Below are positions 50,368 to 59,833 of a DNA stretch of 64,000 nucleotides, piece after piece; position 1 is the stretch's first letter; the number at the start of each line of letters is the position of its first letter. This DNA is from Bradyrhizobium amphicarpaeae (GTDB taxonomy: Bacteria; Pseudomonadota; Alphaproteobacteria; Rhizobiales; Xanthobacteraceae). Under the pieces are notes generated by a model. It made no database searches. It saw only the letters and a program-made list of their open reading frames with translations, and was not told where the DNA came from. The translations under genes were made by a program, and so were the position numbers. The stretch is taken from contig NZ_CP029426.2 in assembly GCF_002266435.3 (NCBI RefSeq), positions 4,432,001 through 4,496,000 of the forward strand, given 5' to 3'.

Positions 50368-52329
50368 TCAGGCGCTGGCCTGCCGCACGGACGCCTCCGG
50401 CGAGATGATGCGATCGTCGCCCTGCGCCATCGCGACGATGATCTGCGTCGCTTCGCGCAACGAGGTGGCGAACAGATCTGCCTTCGCGGTCTCGCGCAAC
50501 TCGTCGATGTTGGTAACCCCTTCAGCCCAGCATCCGATCATGATGGCGGCGCCGGGCAGCTTGCGGCGGAGCCGCCGCACCGCATAGCGCAGATGTGCGG
50601 GGCTGGTGATGCCGATATAGCTCAGGCAGACCAGCGCCACGCCCGATGTCTCGAGGCGGAAGATATTGGCGGTCGACAGCGCTTCGGGCCCTTCGACGCG
50701 GCTCCCGACGCCGTGCGCGCGGCAGAGCTGCGCGAGCATGATGGCGGCAGCTTCATCGAGCATGGTCCGGCCGCCGATGCAAAGCACGGCATGTTCGCCG
50801 CGATACCGCTCGGTGACCGCCTCCGGATCGAGCACGGGGACGTCCGGCTGATCGCTCGAAGGGGCGACGGCCTCGATCGCGTCGACCACCTCGGCATCCG
50901 CGACCGGCCCATTGCCAGGCTGGCCGTCATCCTGGTCCGAGAGGTCGTCGACGAACTCGATCACGGTGTCGCGGATGCGGGCGAGCCGCGTCTGGTCGAG
51001 CGCGGCCCGGTCAAGGTCCGATTGGGCGAGCTGCATGCCCTTGATTGCCACCTCGTCGTAATAGGCCGAAAGCGATCGCTCCTTCAGAAACTGTTCGGCC
51101 TTCTCGGCCGCTTCGGTCGGATCACCCGCCAGCATGCGTTGGTAGAAAATCTCGGGAGGCGCGAGCGCGGGGCGATCGCCGAACATGACGTCGAGGAAGG
51201 AGAGCCGTTCGACGTGGCGCCCCAGCACGACGAGACAAACGGTGAGAGGTGTCGCGAGCACAAGCCCGATCGGTCCCCACAACGCGGTCCAGAAGGTCGC
51301 GGACACGACCACGGCCACCGGCGACAGGCCCGTGGTGCGGCCATAAAGCAGCGGTTCGACCACCTGCCCGACCAGGGGTTCGATCACGAAAAACAGCGCC
51401 GCGGTCCAGGCCAGCATCCACCAGCCCGGATCGACCGCCACCGCAAGCGCCAGCGGGAACGCGGCCGCGATGATCGAGCCGATATAGGGCACGAAGCGCA
51501 GCACGGCCGCGAGAATGCCCCACAGCGCCGCGCTGGGAATCCCGATCAGCCACAGGCCGCTGCCGATCAACACCCCGAACCCGGTGTTGAGCATCAGCTG
51601 GTTGAGGAACAACCGGCTCAGCCGCGCCGCGGCATCATCGAGCGCCGCGGTGGTGCGCTGCAGGTCATGAGAGCCGGCCAGCCTGATCAGGCGATTGCGC
51701 AGATCCTCGCGCTGGATCAGGATGAAGATCACGAAGATCACGATGATGCCCGTCGTCGCCAGCGGCGAGACCAGAGGTGCGATCAGCGAGCGCAGACTTT
51801 CGAGCGCGCCGGGATCCGGCTGCAGCACCTCGACGGGTACCGGCTTGACGCCGGTCCTGGCAGCCGGACCCGCGGTCAGCGGATTGGCCGGCGCCACGGT
51901 TTTGGGCTTGTCCAATTCCTTGCCGAGGTCCTGCAGCATCTCCGCGGCACGCTCCAGCGTGGAACTGCCGCCCGCGACGCCGCGTACCGACTGGATCTTG
52001 GAGAGGATGGTGGTCTGATATTTCGGCAGGTCGCCCGCCAGCCCGTTAAGCTGCGTTGCGATGACGCTGCCGAGCCCGAAGATCACGGCGAAGGCGAACA
52101 GCACGACGCCGACCACAGCGGCTGCGCGCGGCACATGAAGACGCTGGACCAGCCGTACGGGCGCCGCCAGGACGAAGCTCAGCAGGATCGCAAGCGCGAC
52201 GGGGACGAAGATCTCTCGCCCCAGATAGAGCGCCGCGATGATGATGATGCTCAGGATCGCCACGCCGACCGTGACGACGATCGCCGAGACATCGTCGGTC
52301 GATTGCGGCTTGATCGCCGTGGGGATCAT
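50368..52329 (-). CDS. AI-2E family transporter (PerM/YdiK-like) with a cytoplasmic C-terminal domain
   Basis: A 653-residue membrane protein. The first 370 or so residues form the AI-2E-type permease with about eight helices, including GIPSAALWGILAAVLRFVP and EPLVGQVVEPLLYGRTTGLS, which are characteristic. The following 280 residues are soluble. The final part (HAVLCIGGRTMLDEAAA, then ALVCLSYIGITSPAHLR and GAAIMIGCWAEGVTN) looks like a Rossmann-type domain similar to B12-binding proteins, although the DxHxxG motif is absent. The transported solute is unknown, and not all family members move AI-2. ATG 52329 is preferred; 52359 is the alternative. Confidence 0.82.
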   Translation of the reverse strand: MIPTAIKPQSTDDVSAIVVTVGVAILSIIIIAALYLGREIFVPVALAILLSFVLAAPVRLVQRLHVPRAAAVVGVVLFAFAVIFGLGSVIATQLNGLAGDLPKYQTTILSKIQSVRGVAGGSSTLERAAEMLQDLGKELDKPKTVAPANPLTAGPAARTGVKPVPVEVLQPDPGALESLRSLIAPLVSPLATTGIIVIFVIFILIQREDLRNRLIRLAGSHDLQRTTAALDDAAARLSRLFLNQLMLNTGFGVLIGSGLWLIGIPSAALWGILAAVLRFVPYIGSIIAAAFPLALAVAVDPGWWMLAWTAALFFVIEPLVGQVVEPLLYGRTTGLSPVAVVVSATFWTALWGPIGLVLATPLTVCLVVLGRHVERLSFLDVMFGDRPALAPPEIFYQRMLAGDPTEAAEKAEQFLKERSLSAYYDEVAIKGMQLAQSDLDRAALDQTRLARIRDTVIEFVDDLSDQDDGQPGNGPVADAEVVDAIEAVAPSSDQPDVPVLDPEAVTERYRGEHAVLCIGGRTMLDEAAAIMLAQLCRAHGVGSRVEGPEALSTANIFRLETSGVALVCLSYIGITSPAHLRYAVRRLRRKLPGAAIMIGCWAEGVTNIDELRETAKADLFATSLREATQIIVAMAQGDDRIISPEASVRQASA

Positions 52330-52441
52330 CGATCTCGCTTCTGGCCCAAGCCCTGGCATTGCGCTGCAGGACTGCGCGGGCTAACGGCCCGGCATGGGGT
52401 TGGTTCCTTTCCCCATGCCGCTGCACCGTTGCAGCCGGCCT

Positions 52442-53209
52442 TCAGCTGATCGTCGCGCCGCCGTCGATCACCATGGTCTGGCCGGTCATGAAGTCGCCGG
52501 CCTTCGATCCCAGGAACACCGCGGCACCGGCGATCTCGTCGGGGATGCCAATGCGCAGCAGCGGCGAGCGCGCGGTGGAGGCTTTCAGGTTATCCGGGTT
52601 GTCCCACAGCGCCTTGGCGAAGTCGGTCTTGATCAGGCCGGGCGCGATGCAGTTCACGCGGATGTTGTCCTTGCCGTATTCGCAGGCGAGGTTGCGCGCG
52701 AGCTGCATATCGGCGGCCTTGGAGATCGCATAGGCGCCGAGGATGGTCGAGCCTTTCAATCCGCCGATCGAGGAGACAATGATGATGGAGCCGTCCTTGC
52801 GCTCGATCATCTGCGGCACCACCATCGAAATCAGCCAATTGTTGGCGACGATGTTGTTGTCCAGGATCTTCCTGAACTGATCGTCGGAGATGCCGGCGAG
52901 CGGACCGTAATACGGGTTCGACGCGGCGTTGCAGACCAGCACGTCGATCTTGCCGAAAGCGCGGTTGCTCTCGTCGACGAGGTTTTGCAGATTCTCCTTC
53001 GACGAGATGTTGGCGGCGATCGCGACCGCGGTGCCTTTGCCGTATCTGTCGTTGATGCCCTTGGCCACCTGCTCGCAGACGTCGGCCTTGCGCGAGGAGA
53101 TCACGACCTTGGCGCCGTGCTCGGCCATGCGCTCGGCAATCGCAAGCCCGATGCCGCGCGTCGATCCCGTGATGACGGCGACTTTTCCCTTCATGTCGAA
53201 CAAGGTCAT
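52442..53209 (-). CDS. SDR-family NAD(P)-dependent oxidoreductase
   Basis: A 255-residue classical short-chain dehydrogenase. It has the cofactor motif ITGSTRGIGLAIAERMAEHG, NAASN in the central strand, and the catalytic Ser-Tyr-Lys (IVSSIGG, then AYAISKAADM). The C-terminus DGGATIS is normal. Possible substrates include 3-hydroxyacyl-CoA, steroids or sugars. It lies 68 bases downstream of the histidine-phosphatase gene on the same strand. Together with the nearby SDR, kinase and acyl-CoA dehydrogenase genes it could belong to lipid oxidation. Confidence 0.9.
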   Translation of the reverse strand: MTLFDMKGKVAVITGSTRGIGLAIAERMAEHGAKVVISSRKADVCEQVAKGINDRYGKGTAVAIAANISSKENLQNLVDESNRAFGKIDVLVCNAASNPYYGPLAGISDDQFRKILDNNIVANNWLISMVVPQMIERKDGSIIIVSSIGGLKGSTILGAYAISKAADMQLARNLACEYGKDNIRVNCIAPGLIKTDFAKALWDNPDNLKASTARSPLLRIGIPDEIAGAAVFLGSKAGDFMTGQTMVIDGGATIS

Positions 53210-53277
53210 GTGTCTCTCCCAGAGTATGATTTGAATTGGCCTGAGCTTATGCCGCGGTCGCGCGAGCGGACAACGGC

Positions 53278-53976
53278 TCAGGCGAGCTTCTTGACTTCCG
53301 GTCCCGCGAGTTGATGCATCGCCGCATGCGCGTCATCCGCGATCCAGGGCTGCTGGTTCACCATAGGCAGGCGCCAGACCGTGCGTTCGGGGCTTGCAAA
53401 ATGATCGATGCGCGTGATCGAGCAATTGTCGATGTCAAACGACAGAGCCTTCTCAAGCTGACCCTCGAGTGCAAGTCCGAGCGCCGCCTTGATCGTGCCG
53501 CCATGAGCGACCGCGATCACGTCCTGCCCGGCCGCCTCGACGTTGATCCGCTCGATGGTGCGGCGCGTGCGGTTGTAGAGGTCCATGAAGCTTTCGCCGC
53601 CGGGCGCGGGCTCGTTGATGTCGGCGAACCAGCTCGAGCCGACCGGGCGGCTCGCGATGAATGCGGCGCGGTTCATGCCCTGCCACTTCCCGAGATTCTG
53701 CTCGGCGAGATCTGCTTCCCATGGCATCGACGCGGGCTTCGGGTAGCCGGCCGCCCAGATCGCTTCCGCGGTCTGGTGGGTGCGCATCAGATTGCTCGAA
53801 TACCAGACCGCCTTGCGCGGCAGCACCTTGGCAACGGCATTGAACACGTAAGTGTCGCTGGTGTCGCAGGCGAGATCGCTCTGCCCGTAGATGTTGCCAC
53901 CGTCATTGCGCACCGGCGCGTGACGGACCCACCACCACCGTGTCGTGACCACATTGGGCTTGTCTGCGCCTGCCAT
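53278..53976 (-). CDS. Histidine phosphatase family protein
   Basis: A 232-residue phosphoglycerate-mutase-like phosphatase. The phosphorylated histidine is in WWWVRHAPVRNDGG (RHA in place of the usual RHG), and the second histidine is in VIAVAHGGTIKAALG. The arginine of the middle motif is in SSNLMRTHQTAEAI. It probably removes phosphate from a small metabolite. In genomes I recall, such a gene accompanies the ACAD10/11-like kinase and acyl-CoA dehydrogenase genes, which here lie a few kilobases away, but a functional link is inferred only. Confidence 0.85.
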   Translation of the reverse strand: MAGADKPNVVTTRWWWVRHAPVRNDGGNIYGQSDLACDTSDTYVFNAVAKVLPRKAVWYSSNLMRTHQTAEAIWAAGYPKPASMPWEADLAEQNLGKWQGMNRAAFIASRPVGSSWFADINEPAPGGESFMDLYNRTRRTIERINVEAAGQDVIAVAHGGTIKAALGLALEGQLEKALSFDIDNCSITRIDHFASPERTVWRLPMVNQQPWIADDAHAAMHQLAGPEVKKLA

Positions 53977-54110
53977 CGAAACCCTTCCATCTCGTATGAT
54001 GTCGCTGTACGTGAGGTGGCAACGTGTCTCAAGACACTTTACCGTTTGAAATCTTGTTTGAAATTCCGTCGCGCGGCAAGCGTCGCGCGAGGCACCCGAG
54101 GGAGAAACGC

Positions 54111-54896
54111 ATGGGCCGCCTGCAAGGCAAATCCGTCATCATCACCGGCGCCGGCAGCGGCATCGGTCGCGCCGCCGCGCTGCTGTTCACCCGGGAAGGC
54201 GCCAGGCTGATCGCGGTCGATCGCACCGAGGCGGTGAAGGAGACCGTCGACGAGGTGAAAAAGGCCGGCGGCGTCGCCGAAGCCATGATCGCCGACGCGG
54301 GCTCCGAATCCGACGTCATGGCCGTTATCGACAAGGCGGTGAAGACGCATGGCCGGCTCGACGTGATCTGGGCCAATGCCGGCATCTCCGGCGGGCTCGT
54401 GCCGCTCGCCGAGCAGACCGTCGAGCACTGGCAGGAGATCCTGCGCATCAACCTGATCGGGCCGTTCCTCGCTGTGAAATACGCGATGCCGCACATGGTC
54501 AAGCAGCAGTCCGGCGCGATCGTGCTGACCGCGTCCGTCGCGGGTCTCAAGGCCGGCGCCAGCGGACACCCCTACGCCGCGAGCAAGGCCGGCGTGATCA
54601 GCCTGGTGCAGACCACCGCGTATTCGCTCACCGGAACCGGCGTGCGCATCAACGCGGTATGCCCGGGCCTGATCGAGACCGGCATGACCAAGCCGATCTT
54701 CGACCGCGCCAAGGAGCGCGGCACCCAGGGCAAAATCGGCCAGCTCAATCCGCTGCAGCGCCCGGGCCAGCCGCACGAGCTCGCCGCGATGGGCCTGTTC
54801 CTGGCCAGCGACGAAGCCTCGTATGTCAATGGCCAGGCGTTCCCGGTGGACGGCGGCCTCACCGCGTCGATGCCGTATGCGGGCAAGCCGGTCTAG
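54111..54896 (+). CDS. SDR-family oxidoreductase
   Basis: A 261-residue short-chain dehydrogenase. It shows IITGAGSGIGRAAALLFTRE at the N-terminus, NAGISGG after the fourth strand, and the catalytic Ser and YxxxK in VLTASVAGLKAGA and PYAASKAGVISLV. The start ATG 54111 has GGGAGAA just upstream; an open frame from 54024 would add 29 residues. It is divergent from the histidine phosphatase gene. The C-terminal half has the usual CPGLIETGMTKPIFDRAK. Its substrate is not predicted. Confidence 0.9.
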   Translation: MGRLQGKSVIITGAGSGIGRAAALLFTREGARLIAVDRTEAVKETVDEVKKAGGVAEAMIADAGSESDVMAVIDKAVKTHGRLDVIWANAGISGGLVPLAEQTVEHWQEILRINLIGPFLAVKYAMPHMVKQQSGAIVLTASVAGLKAGASGHPYAASKAGVISLVQTTAYSLTGTGVRINAVCPGLIETGMTKPIFDRAKERGTQGKIGQLNPLQRPGQPHELAAMGLFLASDEASYVNGQAFPVDGGLTASMPYAGKPV

Positions 54897-54920
54897 TTGG
54901 CGCGCTCCTCGCTCTCGACC

Positions 54921-55052
54921 CGTCATCCTGAGGTGCGAGGCTTGTGATGCGAGAGCATCGCAAGCCTCGCCTCGAAGGATGCACAGCCGAGCTGACGCAG
55001 CGGGGCTGTCGCCCTTCGAGGCCGCTGAAGGAGCGGCCGCCTCAGGGTGACG
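54921..55052. repeat. Intergenic palindromic repeat (CATCCTGAGG type)
   Basis: A tract opening with CGTCATCCTGAGGTGCGAGGC, followed by a perfect inverted repeat of TTGTGATGC and GCATCGCAA types. It continues through CTCGAAGGATGCAC to CCTCAGGGTGACGG. The ends TCATCCTGAGG and CCTCAGGGTGA are inverted copies. A related element lies at 60587-60719. Such repeats are common between Bradyrhizobium genes, and no gene is supported in it. Confidence 0.65.
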
Positions 55053-55119
55053 GTCGTGGATGATGCTTGCGGAAGCATTCCGTATTGGTCTTCGTCTCGC
55101 AGACACACTTTCGCGTTCT

Positions 55120-55610
55120 CGCGGCTCCTTTCGCCCGAGCTTTGCTTCGTCGCCTTGCCCTCTTTGGAAAAAGGGCGCAGGGAAGGCCGGGAGCCGGTTG
55201 GCTCCCGTGGACCGCCATGCCAAGGGCAGACTGCGTGTGCTGCTGCATAGCGGAGAACAGGGCAACCGGAGACAACCCGGCCTTCCCTGCGCAGTGGTTT
55301 GACGGCTTATGTCGTGCTCTCCCCGGGAGCGTTGCACTATTGCCCCGTCGCCTTGCGGATGACCGATGCGTGGGCCCGGTTGGACCCTCCACATCACCGC
55401 AACACTTGACGCCAGACTGCGGGCGCCAGGACCACACGATTTTGCCGCACGCCGATCACACCGGTCGTGTGCGCGAGGCGTCTTGCTCACGGTTGCCCGC
55501 CCTGCAAAAACCTTCGCGCCGATGTCACCTGCGTCCACCGCCGCCCGGCCCGCGTTCGTGACGATCGCGATACGCCCCTCTTCCTTGGGCCGGGTCGAGG
55601 CGATGCATAC
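55120..55610. repeat. Long intergenic repeat of a type common in Bradyrhizobium
   Basis: About 490 bases between an SDR gene and argE with no supported gene. The stretch GCGCAGGGAAGGCCGGG near 55180, then CCGGCCTTCCCTGCGC near 55280, forms an inverted repeat. Next comes CGTGCTCTCCCCGGGA near 55310, then GACGCCAGACTGCGGGCG near 55410. I recall near-identical tracts in other Bradyrhizobium strains, often copied many times. Short open frames inside have no protein-like composition. The exact borders are by eye. Confidence 0.5.
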
Positions 55611-55703
55611 GCCCTTTCCGAATTTCGGTAAAGTGGAATATTTTTGGCGCAGCGGATTGACCGGCATCTCGGGTGTTTTGCCCGTCGGGCAACGCGATAT
55701 CTT

Positions 55704-55782
55704 GTAGCCCGGATGAGCGAAGCGACATCCGGGATTCCAGGTACGAGCGGCCCCGGGTATCGCTTCGCTCACCCGGGCTACG
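55704..55782. repeat. Palindromic repeat, TAGCCCGGATGAGCGAAGCG type
   Basis: An inverted repeat whose arms are GTAGCCCGGATGAGCGAAGCGACAT-like at the left and CGCTTCGCTCACCCGGGCTAC at the right; the listed arms are read from 55704 and end at 55782. The inner part is less conserved. A second copy lies at 57064-57132. Both sit just outside argE, one upstream and one downstream. Each can fold into a long hairpin. Confidence 0.75.
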
Positions 55783-55876
55783 GGGAAGCGTCAGTTGATT
55801 TGCTCATCCGGCCACGGCGTTGGTATGGTTCCTGCAGGCACTTCCGCTTCCCGACCCCCCCTGACAAGAACGTGAC

Positions 55877-57049
55877 ATGCCAAGCTCAAGACCCGACCGC
55901 ATTCGAAAACTCCTCACCGACCTCGTTGGCTTCGACACCGTCAGCGACCGCACCAACCTGCCGCTGATCGCCCATATCGAAAGCTACCTCGCCGCACTCG
56001 GCGTCGGCTTCGAGCGCATCACTGACGAGACCGGCCAGAAGGCCTCGCTCTGGGTCACCATCGGTCCGCAGGACCGGCCGGGCCTGGTGCTGTCCGGCCA
56101 TACCGACGTCGTGCCGGTGGTGGGCCAGGACTGGAGCCACGATCCGTTCAAGCTGGTCGAGCGGGACGGCAAGCTCTACGGCCGCGGCACCACCGACATG
56201 AAGGGCTTCGTCGCGGTGTGCCTTGCCATGGTGCCGGAGATGGTGGAGGCCAAGCTCACGGTGCCGATCCATCTCGCGATCTCCTACGACGAAGAGATCG
56301 GCTGCGTCGGCGTGCGGCCGATGCTCGTCGAGGTCGCCAAGAAGAAGGTTCGGCCGCTCGGTGCCTTCATCGGCGAGCCCACCGAGATGAAGGTCATCAT
56401 CGGCCACAAGGGCAAGCACGGCGTGCGCGCGACCTTTCACGGGCTTGCCCGCCACTCCTCGATCGCGCCCGAGGGCGTCAACGCGATCGAATACGCGGCC
56501 GAGCTGATCGTCGAGATCCGCCGCCGCGCCGTGGCGCTTGCGGCCCTTCGCGCAACCGACAGCCTCTACGACGTCCCGCATTCGACGCTGCTCACCAGCA
56601 TCGTGCATGGCGGCGCCGCGCTGAACATCGTGCCCGATACCTGCACGGTGGATTTCGAATGCCGCGGCATCGGCATCACGGAATCGCGCGAGGTGACGGA
56701 TGCGATCGTCGCCTGGGCGAAGGCCGAGATCGAGCCGGCGATGAAGGCGAGAAGCCAGGAGTGCGGCATCGATTTCGAGGAGATCCTCGACTACCCCGCG
56801 CTCGACACCGCCGCCGATGCCGCGATCGTCACACTCGCCAAGAGCCTTGCCGGGCGCAACGACCACGCCAAGGTCGCGTTCGGCACGGAGGCGAGCTTGT
56901 TCGCCAGCATCGCCGATGTGCCGTCAGTGGTGATCGGCCCGGGATCGATCGCGCAGGCGCATACGCCGGATGAGTTCGTGGAGATGGCGGAGCTGGAGAA
57001 GTGCGCCGGGTTCGTGGAGCGGCTGATCGCGCATTGCGTGAAGGGATAA
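55877..57049 (+). CDS. argE: Acetylornithine deacetylase
   Basis: A 390-residue M20-family metallohydrolase that removes the acetyl group from N-acetylornithine in arginine synthesis. It has the zinc-ligand motif SGHTDVVPV, the bridging Asp in GRGTTDMKGF, the catalytic Glu pair in SYDEEIGCVG and a further ligand Glu in GEPTEMK. The dimerisation region GHKGKHGVRATFHGLARHSS fits ArgE rather than DapE. Related succinyl-diaminopimelate desuccinylases share the fold, but the motif wording favours ArgE. Two long repeats flank the gene, so it may be transcribed alone. Confidence 0.88.
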   Translation: MPSSRPDRIRKLLTDLVGFDTVSDRTNLPLIAHIESYLAALGVGFERITDETGQKASLWVTIGPQDRPGLVLSGHTDVVPVVGQDWSHDPFKLVERDGKLYGRGTTDMKGFVAVCLAMVPEMVEAKLTVPIHLAISYDEEIGCVGVRPMLVEVAKKKVRPLGAFIGEPTEMKVIIGHKGKHGVRATFHGLARHSSIAPEGVNAIEYAAELIVEIRRRAVALAALRATDSLYDVPHSTLLTSIVHGGAALNIVPDTCTVDFECRGIGITESREVTDAIVAWAKAEIEPAMKARSQECGIDFEEILDYPALDTAADAAIVTLAKSLAGRNDHAKVAFGTEASLFASIADVPSVVIGPGSIAQAHTPDEFVEMAELEKCAGFVERLIAHCVKG

Positions 57050-57063
57050 AGCAGCACGACCGC

Positions 57064-57132
57064 GTAGCCCGCCATGAGCGAAGCGACATGCGGGGCAGCT
57101 GCCCCGGGTATCGCTGCGCTCACCCGGGCTAC
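57064..57132. repeat. Palindromic repeat, second copy of the GTAGCCCG type
   Basis: Arms GTAGCCCGCCATGAGCGAAG and GCTGCGCTCACCCGGGCTAC flank a GGGGCAGCTGCCCC core. It lies between the convergent argE and kinase genes and could also serve as a transcription stop for either side. It is related to the element at 55704-55782. Confidence 0.75.
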
Positions 57133-57155
57133 GGCGCTGACTTCGCGGCTGCAGT

Positions 57156-57246
57156 GGGGTGGGCAAAGCGCAAGCGTGCCCACCATCTTCGTTGCAATTG
57201 CGGACAGATGGTGGGCACGGCGCAAGTGCGCCTTTGCCCACCCTAC
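57156..57246. repeat. Palindromic repeat, GGGTGGGCAAAG type
   Basis: Arms GGGTGGGCAAAGCGCAAGCG and CGCCTTTGCCCACCC are partly complementary. The inner pair GTGCCCACCATC and GATGGTGGGCAC is a perfect inverted repeat around a GTTGCAATTG core. It follows the previous repeat by about 20 bases and ends ten bases before the kinase stop codon. Confidence 0.7.
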
Positions 57247-57255
57247 CAGCCGCGC

Positions 57256-58314
57256 TTAAACCGCGCCCGCCTTCTGCGCGTAGTCCCAAGACGCCTTTGA
57301 CAGCGGCACGGTGCGCTTGGCGGATTCCAGCGCCTTGGCGTTGGCCGCGGTGCCGTCGCGGACGCGGCCGGCGATGCCCTGGGTGATGCCGGCGAGGCGG
57401 AACAGATTGTAGGCGAAGTACCAGTTGAGATCAGGCACCGTCATCTTGGTGACGTTGCAATAGATCTGCGCGGCCTCTTCCAGGCTCGGGATGTTGAGCG
57501 CCTTGAGGTCGGCGCCTTCGAGACCCGGCATGATCCACTGCATCAGCAGATAGGTGAAGTCGGCCATGGGATCGCCGAGCGTCGACAACTCCCAGTCCAG
57601 CACCGCCTGCACGCGCGGTTCCGTGGCGTGGAAGATCATGTTGTCGAGGCGATAATCGCCGTGCACCACAGAGACGCGGGCCTGCTCCGGCACCGTGCGC
57701 GGCAGCCATTCGGCGACCTTCTCGAACTCCGGAATGTGCTGGGTCTCAGACGCCCGATATTGCTTGGTCCAGCGATCGATCTGGCGCGCGAAATAATTGC
57801 CGGGCTTGCCGAACTCGCCGAGGCCGATCGCCGTGGGGTCGTACATGTGAAGTTTTGCCAGCGTCTCGATCTTGCTGGTGAAGATCTTGCGGCGGTCCTC
57901 CGGAGTCTGGCTCGGCAGCGTCGGATCCCAGAACACCCGGCCCTCCTCCATCGACATGATGTAGAAGGCGGCGCCGATGACACCGTCGTCCTGGCACAGC
58001 GCATAAGCGTGCGCGACCGGGAAACCCTGCTTGCCGAGCGCTGCGATCACGCGATATTCGCGATCGACCGCATGCGCCGAGGGCAGCAGTTTGCCGAACG
58101 GCTTCCTGCGCATCACGTAGGAGCGCTTCGGCGTGTCCAGCCGGTAGGTCGGGTTGGACTGGCCGCCCTTGAACTGGAGCACGACCAGCGGCCCCTCGAA
58201 GCCTTCGACGTTGTCGCGCATCCAGGCTTCGAGCCGCATCTCGTCGATACGATGCCGCTCCTCGACCGGCTTGGTGCCGGAGAATTCTTCGTCTTTCCTG
58301 ACGCCGTCAGCCAC
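57256..58314 (-). CDS. APH-fold kinase of the ACAD10/ACAD11 N-terminal type
   Basis: A 352-residue phosphotransferase. It has the nucleotide loop FKGGQSNPTYRLDTP and MRRKPFGKLLPSAHAVDREY, which closely resemble the kinase domain of mammalian ACAD11. The catalytic loop is VVHGDYRLDNMIFH and the metal Asp is in VLDWELSTLGDPMAD. In ACAD10/11 this kinase is fused to an acyl-CoA dehydrogenase and phosphorylates 4-hydroxyacyl substrates. Here the dehydrogenase is the next gene upstream on the same strand, 147 bases away. A 4-hydroxyacyl-CoA kinase role is therefore likely but untested. Confidence 0.87.
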   Translation of the reverse strand: MADGVRKDEEFSGTKPVEERHRIDEMRLEAWMRDNVEGFEGPLVVLQFKGGQSNPTYRLDTPKRSYVMRRKPFGKLLPSAHAVDREYRVIAALGKQGFPVAHAYALCQDDGVIGAAFYIMSMEEGRVFWDPTLPSQTPEDRRKIFTSKIETLAKLHMYDPTAIGLGEFGKPGNYFARQIDRWTKQYRASETQHIPEFEKVAEWLPRTVPEQARVSVVHGDYRLDNMIFHATEPRVQAVLDWELSTLGDPMADFTYLLMQWIMPGLEGADLKALNIPSLEEAAQIYCNVTKMTVPDLNWYFAYNLFRLAGITQGIAGRVRDGTAANAKALESAKRTVPLSKASWDYAQKAGAV

Positions 58315-58461
58315 GATGACGCTCCCTCTTCAGTCCTGACCATTTCAGGTCGAGCATGATCCTAATCGGTAACCGCTGACGCACTTGCGTCAAGCGGTCA
58401 TTCCGAATGGGACCATGCCCTGTCGTTTCTTCACGTCGGGGGCGCTTCCCGCCTCTCCCGC

Positions 58462-59697
58462 TTAATGCTTGGGAGAGTTGGCATACTTCCGAACTTCAAG
58501 CCTGGCAATGGCGCGATTGTGCACCTCGTCCGGACCGTCGGCGAGCCGCAGCGTGCGGATGCCGGCGTAGTCCTTGGCAAGACCCGCTTCGTCCGAGACT
58601 CCCGCGCCGCCAAACGCCTGGATCGCCTCGTCGATGATCTTCAGCGCCATGTTGGGGGCTGCGACCTTGATCATGGCGATCTCGGCCTGCGCGGTCTTGT
58701 TGCCGACCTTGTCCATCATGTCGGCGGCCTTGAGACACAGCAGACGCGTCATCTCGATGTTGGTGCGGGCCTCGCCGATGCGCTGCTCCCACACGCTGTG
58801 CTCGACGATCTTCTTGCCGAAGGCGGTGCGCGACATCAGGCGCTTGACCATCTTCTCCAGCGCTTCCTCGGCCTTGCCGATGGTGCGCATGCAGTGATGG
58901 ATGCGGCCGGGACCGAGGCGGCCTTGCGCGATCTCGAAGCCGCGGCCCTCGCCGAGCAGGATGTTCTCCTTCGGCACCCGCACATTCTCGAGCAGCACCT
59001 GGGCGTGGCCGTGCGGCGCGTCGTCGAAGCCGAACACGGGCAGCATCTTCTCGACCTTGATGCCGGGGGTGTCGAGCGGAACCAGGATCTGCGACTGCTG
59101 CTGGTGCTTGGCCGCGTTGAAATCGGTCTTGCCCATCAGGATCGCGATCTTGCAGCGGGGATCGCCGACGCCGGACGACCACCATTTGCGGCCGTTGATG
59201 ACGTAGTGATCGCCGTCCTTCTTGATGCTGGTCTCGATGTTGGTCGCATCCGACGAGGCCACCGCGGGTTCCGTCATCAGGAAGGCCGAGCGGATCTCGC
59301 CGTCCATCAACGGGCGCAGCCATTTGCGCTTCTGCTCCTTGGAGCCGTAACGCATGAACACTTCCATGTTGCCGGTATCCGGCGCGGAGCAGTTGAACAC
59401 TTCCGAAGCCCAGGAAATGTGGCCCATCTGTTCCGACAGCAGCGCGTATTCGAGATTGGTCAGTCCCGCACCGCGGAATTCATCGTCTTCATGCTCGTTC
59501 GGCGGCATGAACATGTTCCAGAGGCCCTCGGCCTTCGCTTTCTTCTTGAGGTCTTCCAGGACCGGGATCACCTTCCAGCGCTCGCCGCTGTGATCCTGCT
59601 CGTTATAGATCGGCACTGCCGGACGCACGTGCTTGGTCATGAACGACTGCACGCGGTCGAGCCATTCCTTCTGCTTGGGGGACAGATCGAAATCCAT
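58462..59697 (-). CDS. Acyl-CoA dehydrogenase of the ACAD10/ACAD11 type
   Basis: A 411-residue flavin-dependent dehydrogenase. Its substrate-binding and FAD stretches [34 protein letters not shown] and [19 protein letters not shown] match the ACAD10/11 subgroup closely. It ends with the helical bundle and [17 protein letters not shown] 59697 is chosen because GAGGAG lies seven bases upstream; the open frame extends to 59853. The adjacent kinase gene supplies the domain fused to it in mammals. It is divergent from a TetR-type gene, whose intergenic palindrome may control both. Confidence 0.92.
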   Translation of the reverse strand: MDFDLSPKQKEWLDRVQSFMTKHVRPAVPIYNEQDHSGERWKVIPVLEDLKKKAKAEGLWNMFMPPNEHEDDEFRGAGLTNLEYALLSEQMGHISWASEVFNCSAPDTGNMEVFMRYGSKEQKRKWLRPLMDGEIRSAFLMTEPAVASSDATNIETSIKKDGDHYVINGRKWWSSGVGDPRCKIAILMGKTDFNAAKHQQQSQILVPLDTPGIKVEKMLPVFGFDDAPHGHAQVLLENVRVPKENILLGEGRGFEIAQGRLGPGRIHHCMRTIGKAEEALEKMVKRLMSRTAFGKKIVEHSVWEQRIGEARTNIEMTRLLCLKAADMMDKVGNKTAQAEIAMIKVAAPNMALKIIDEAIQAFGGAGVSDEAGLAKDYAGIRTLRLADGPDEVHNRAIARLEVRKYANSPKH

Positions 59698-59833
59698 GGG
59701 ACGCTCCTCGGTCTCTTTGCAAAGCTGTTTTGACCGGACTGTCCTCCCGCATCGCACGGCCCGCAAGCGCGAATGCGCGCACATTGCGAACCTTCCGAAC
59801 ACGTTCGCGTTGCGAACGAGTTGCGATTGCGGA

